Shown here: positions 6,649-9,419 of the stretch, piece by piece
How the letters are laid out: every line of letters starts with the position of its first letter
Position numbering within the stretch: the first letter of the stretch is position 1
Source: RGIG9079 sp964567845
GTDB taxonomy: Bacteria; Bacteroidota; Bacteroidia; Bacteroidales; Marinifilaceae
Assembly (NCBI GenBank): GCA_964567845.1
Contig: CAZMOG010000074.1
Coordinates: 1 to 9,419 of the forward strand
Direction: 5' to 3'
DNA length: 9,419 nucleotides
Program-made: the position numbers and the translations under genes
The notes under the pieces: generated by a model
Databases searched by the model: none
Told to the model about the DNA's origin: nothing
The model's input: the letters and a program-made list of their open reading frames with translations, nothing else

Positions 6649-7259
6649 GAAGTTTGTGGTTGACTATTGCGTTGGCGTTTGTTTTGTGGGGAATAATGTT
6701 TTCTCCGGTAACAGCACGCTATGTCAATTTCTGGTGGATGATGACAGGTTCGGCCTTAATCCTTTCGGGTATTTCAACCTATTTGAACCCCGGTTGGTGG
6801 CGAGGCTTGAGGTTCTCGCCTTTCAACATTCTTTTGGGGGTTGTGATTGCTGCGTCCCTTTGGGGAGTTTTCTGGATAGGAGAGTGGTGTTCAACAGCGC
6901 TGTTTGACTTTGCTCGTCCTCAGGTTGATAATATTTACGGAATGAAGGAGGGGGAGTCGCACTGGTTGTTAACCTTTTTGATGCTCTTTTTGATTGGTCC
7001 TGCCGAAGAGATTTATTGGCGAGGTTACGTTCAGAATTCTTTGTCGCAACGCTGGGGAGCAAATATGGGTTTTGTTGTAACAACCCTTATTTATGGTGTT
7101 GTGCATGCCTCGTCGTGTAACTTTATGTTGACAATGGCGGCAATGGTAGCGGGAGCAGCCTGGGGATTGTTATATAGATTTTTCCCGGAGAGATTTTCGG
7201 CAATTATAATGTCGCATGCAATTTGGGATGTAGCGGTGTTTATTTGGTTCCCTATTTAA
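6645..7259 (+). CDS. CPBP family intramembrane metalloprotease (Rce1/Abi type)
   Basis: A 204-residue integral membrane protein with hydrophobic segments at about 4-22, 31-47, 60-80, 108-120, 140-156, 160-178 and 183-203. It carries the CPBP signature: motif 1 as EEIYWR (Glu121, Glu122, Arg126), motif 2 as YGVVHA (His154) and motif 3 as SHAIWD (His191, Asp195). The paired Glu and two His residues are the predicted metal/catalytic set of type II CAAX prenyl protease relatives. The family includes eukaryotic Rce1 and many bacterial proteins of unknown substrate, some for bacteriocin self-immunity. The ATG at 6645 overlaps the UbiA gene stop as ATGA, and no SD sequence is seen, so translation probably depends on coupling. 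A membrane protease of a family linked to prenylated peptides beside a prenyltransferase is suggestive, but no CAAX-like partner is visible. Its substrate is unknown. Confidence 0.9.
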   Translation: MRSLWLTIALAFVLWGIMFSPVTARYVNFWWMMTGSALILSGISTYLNPGWWRGLRFSPFNILLGVVIAASLWGVFWIGEWCSTALFDFARPQVDNIYGMKEGESHWLLTFLMLFLIGPAEEIYWRGYVQNSLSQRWGANMGFVVTTLIYGVVHASSCNFMLTMAAMVAGAAWGLLYRFFPERFSAIIMSHAIWDVAVFIWFPI

Positions 7260-7276
7260 TTTGAGTGACCGGTTAG

Positions 7277-7355
7277 GAGTTAATGAGTGTAGCGAGTAAA
7301 GCTCCCTTATTAGCGAAAACGTAACGCAGTATAGTTGAGCAAAGTGAGTAGAATT
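7277..7355 (+). repeat. Degenerate GAGT-containing repeats in intergenic spacer
   Basis: The 116-base spacer between the CPBP gene and rlmD holds GAGT at 7277, 7285 and 7294 (steps of 8 and 9 bases). It also holds two imperfect 19-base direct copies at 7285-7303 and 7337-7355 (GAGTGTAGCGAGTAAAGCT and GAGCAAAGTGAGTAGAATT), identical at 12 positions by eye. No ORF, tRNA-like fold or convincing T-tailed hairpin is seen, so transcription could continue into rlmD. The last 25 bases before rlmD are almost pure A/T, as is usual for SD-less leaders. Confidence 0.35.
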
Positions 7356-7375
7356 TAAAAGTTAATATTAATATA

Positions 7376-8779
7376 ATGGCAAGAGGAAAGAAGCCTTTAT
7401 TGCAAGAGGTTAAGATTGAGAAGATAGCTTCCGAGGGTAAGTCTATCGCCTATGTTGATGAAAAAGTGTTGTTTGTACCCAATACAATACCCGGAGATAT
7501 TGTGGATGTTCAAGTAACCCGTAAGCGTAAAAGTTTTATGGAGGGTTTTGTTACCGAATATCGTCATCTTTCGGAGTTGCGTTGCGAGCCATTCTGTACC
7601 CATTTTGGAGTGTGCGGAGGTTGCAAATGGCAAAATCTTCCATACGAGAAGCAGTTGTCATTCAAGCAGCAGGAAGTTATAGATAATCTGACTCGCATCG
7701 GCAAGGTGGAACTGCCAGAGGTGAATCCTATTATCGGTTCACCAAAAACCAAGGAGTATAGAAATAAGTTGGAGTTTACCTTCTGCGATAAGCGCTATCT
7801 GACCAATGAGGAGTTGAATAGTGGTGAAGAGATTATTCGTACTCCGGCATTGGGTTTTCATATCCCCGGAATGTTTGACAAGGTGTTGGATATTAATGAG
7901 TGTCTTTTGCAGGGTTCGCCATCAAATGAGTTGCGCAATTTTATTCGTGAGTATGCCCTCGCTCATGAAATGAGTTTCTATAATGTGCGTGAACATTCGG
8001 GTATGCTTCGCAATTTGATTGTTAGAACAGCATCGACAGGTCAGATTATGGTGATTATCTCATATACGGGCGAGGCTTCGGAGTTGATGCCAGGGCTATT
8101 GAATGCTGTGGTTAATAGTTTTCCACAAATAACCTCGCTCATGTATGTGCAGAATGATAAATTCAACGATACCATAGCTGATCTGGATATTAAGTGTTGG
8201 TATGGTGTTGATCATATCTTTGAGGAGATGGAGGGGTTGAAGTTTAAGATTGGTCCAAAATCTTTCTATCAGACAAATTCTGAGCAGGCCTATAATTTGT
8301 ATGCCAAAACTCGCGAATTTGCAGCATTGACAGGAGATGAGATAGTGTATGATTTATATACGGGAACGGGAACTATTGCAAACTTTGTGGCACGTAAGGC
8401 TAAAAAGGTTGTGGGAATTGAATATGTCCCCGAGGCTATTGAAGATGCAAAGGTTAATTCTGCTATAAACGGAATTGATAACACAATCTTCTATGCAGGA
8501 GATATGAAGGATGTACTTAGTGATAGTTTTATTGCCGAGCATGGAGCGCCCGATGTGATTATTACCGATCCGCCAAGAGCCGGAATGCATCAGGATGTTG
8601 TTGATACAATTCTTCGTGCTGCGCCGAAAAGGGTGGTGTATGTGAGTTGTAATTCGGCTACCCAGGCTCGTGATTTGCAGTTAATGGATTCTATGTATAA
8701 GGTGGTTGCGGTGCAGTCTGTTGATATGTTCCCGCATACTCACCATGTCGAGAATATAGTGTTGTTGGAAAAACGTTGA
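7376..8779 (+). CDS. rlmD: 23S rRNA (uracil-C5)-methyltransferase, RlmD/RumA type
   Basis: A 467-residue SAM-dependent RNA methyltransferase that makes 5-methyluridine, most likely at U1939 of 23S rRNA. Residues 10-62 form an RNA-binding TRAM domain. An iron-sulfur cluster motif follows, with Cys74, Cys80 and Cys83 in CTHFGVCGGC; Cys176 is a likely fourth ligand, and an extra Cys70 is present. The Rossmann-fold SAM domain shows DLYTGTGTIANFVA (motif I, 326-339), DPPRAGMH (398-405), the nucleophile Cys425 in SCNSATQARDL and the proton-abstracting Glu459 in HHVENIVLL. All catalytic residues are intact and the length is normal. Many non-enterobacterial genomes have a single enzyme of this family, which may also modify U747 (RlmCD-like), so the target site is inferred. 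The start at 7376 follows an A/T-rich leader with no SD sequence. The next gene begins one base after its stop, suggesting an operon. Confidence 0.93.
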   Translation: MARGKKPLLQEVKIEKIASEGKSIAYVDEKVLFVPNTIPGDIVDVQVTRKRKSFMEGFVTEYRHLSELRCEPFCTHFGVCGGCKWQNLPYEKQLSFKQQEVIDNLTRIGKVELPEVNPIIGSPKTKEYRNKLEFTFCDKRYLTNEELNSGEEIIRTPALGFHIPGMFDKVLDINECLLQGSPSNELRNFIREYALAHEMSFYNVREHSGMLRNLIVRTASTGQIMVIISYTGEASELMPGLLNAVVNSFPQITSLMYVQNDKFNDTIADLDIKCWYGVDHIFEEMEGLKFKIGPKSFYQTNSEQAYNLYAKTREFAALTGDEIVYDLYTGTGTIANFVARKAKKVVGIEYVPEAIEDAKVNSAINGIDNTIFYAGDMKDVLSDSFIAEHGAPDVIITDPPRAGMHQDVVDTILRAAPKRVVYVSCNSATQARDLQLMDSMYKVVAVQSVDMFPHTHHVENIVLLEKR

Positions 8780-8780
8780 T

Positions 8781-9350
8781 ATGGCAGAATTTATTGTGTT
8801 GACCCCTGAATTGGAGTCGATGTATAAGCAGTTAAAACGAAGAATTCACCGATTGCAAAGCGGTGGAACCATTGATAGTATTATTGGAATAGGAGTTGAT
8901 CCCGGTAACCAGATTGGTGCAAGCTTTCAGGCATTGAAAAATTTGGCGGCTGCATACGATGAAGATGATAAATTGGCAAGAATGCTGTGGGCCGATTCAA
9001 AGCGTGAAGAGCAGATTGTGGCAATGTTTCTCTTCAAGAACAATTTGGATGCAGAGCAGGTTGTGGCGCTGTTGAATAATGCTGTTAGTTACGAGGTGGC
9101 TGAGTATGCCGGCTCTCAGTGGATAGCCAATAATATTCATGTAGATGATTTGTTGGATAAATTGTTCCATGAGGAGAATGAAATGGTACAAATCGCCATG
9201 ATTTCTGCTTCTGCCAGATTGCTTATGTTGAAGGAGCGTGGAATAAGTGAAGTTTCGCAAGTGGCAGAACAGTACATAGTTCGTACATATTCAACGCATT
9301 ATGCTGAGATGGTGGCACGACGTTATCGTTTCAAGTATGAAAAAAATTAA
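8781..9350 (+). CDS. Small helical-repeat protein resembling the AlkD DNA-glycosylase family
   Basis: A 189-residue, almost entirely helical soluble protein without signal peptide. After an N-terminal helix (8-26), residues 44-150 read as about three HEAT-like helical pairs. The order GASFQALKNLAAAY, then LARMLW (65-70), then REEQIVAMFLF (75-85) and SYEVAEYAG (103-111) recalls the AlkD family of alkylpurine DNA glycosylases, in which LAxxLW, an Ala-rich helix and a SWDxxD segment occur in the same order. From memory of that family, the Trp-Asp-x-x-Asp segment carrying the catalytic Asp is replaced here by Tyr104-Glu105 and Glu108, so glycosylase activity is doubtful. It is also shorter than typical AlkD (about 230 residues). 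The ATG lies one base after the rlmD stop and lacks an SD sequence, so it is probably translated by coupling. Function is not known; a nucleic-acid-binding role is inference. Confidence 0.75.
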   Translation: MAEFIVLTPELESMYKQLKRRIHRLQSGGTIDSIIGIGVDPGNQIGASFQALKNLAAAYDEDDKLARMLWADSKREEQIVAMFLFKNNLDAEQVVALLNNAVSYEVAEYAGSQWIANNIHVDDLLDKLFHEENEMVQIAMISASARLLMLKERGISEVSQVAEQYIVRTYSTHYAEMVARRYRFKYEKN

Positions 9351-9419
9351 AAATCCTTAAATGTTAACCTAAAATCCGCAGCATTATTTTCAAACGTAAG
9401 CAATTAAAAAAATCCATCC

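Noticed and set aside
4197..7259. Possible phage-defence locus (Sir2 plus an Abi/CPBP protein)
   Set aside because: The sirtuin is a compact housekeeping-type deacylase without effector domain and is transcribed in the opposite direction; the CPBP gene belongs to the thioesterase-UbiA unit. The old name Abi for CPBP is not evidence of abortive infection.
9351..9419. A/T-rich 3' edge with GTTAAC palindrome and TATTTTCA
   Set aside because: Only 69 bases; the octamer misses two key positions of TAnnTTTG and there is no hairpin or ORF to support a promoter or terminator.

Overview
The window looks like a chromosomal stretch from a member of Bacteroidales (phylum Bacteroidota) with low-to-moderate GC. 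Supporting points are the rimP-nusA-infB order with a NusA lacking C-terminal acidic repeats, starts mostly preceded by A/T-rich leaders without a Shine-Dalgarno (SD) sequence, a perfect TAnnTTTG-type -7 promoter element, a zinc-ligand-free sirtuin and a FatA-type thioesterase. The species cannot be named from the sequence. There are no RNA genes, insertion sequences, CRISPR arrays or other clear mobile DNA.

Layout. (1) Bases 1-4139, plus strand, hold a transcription/translation operon: the 3' end of rimP (ribosome maturation), nusA (elongation/termination factor) and infB (IF-2). infB is introduced by an exceptionally strong SD sequence that overlaps the nusA stop codon. A strong hairpin terminator follows infB. 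(2) Bases 4197-4874, minus strand, hold a compact sirtuin deacylase, convergent with infB; its stop codon lies at the edge of the infB terminator. (3) Bases 4976-7259, plus strand, hold a three-gene unit: an acyl-ACP-type thioesterase, a divergent MenA-like UbiA prenyltransferase and a CPBP (Rce1/Abi) intramembrane protease. Both junctions are ATGA overlaps, and a promoter -7 element sits just upstream. (4) Bases 7260-7375 are a spacer with degenerate GAGT-containing repeats and no clear terminator. (5) Bases 7376-9350, plus strand, hold an RlmD-type 23S rRNA m5U methyltransferase followed after one base by a small helical-repeat protein resembling the AlkD family. Bases 9351-9419 are A/T-rich and I see no supported feature in them.

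How the genes relate. The first and last blocks are translation and RNA-modification housekeeping. The middle block is the least explained: a thioesterase, a lipid-type prenyltransferase with altered Asp motifs and a membrane protease, apparently translationally coupled. It may act in quinone or prenyl-lipid metabolism, but this is inference. I see no defence island or clearly novel system. The best leads are this three-gene unit, the infB SD sequence in an SD-poor context, and the AlkD-like protein with altered acidic residues.
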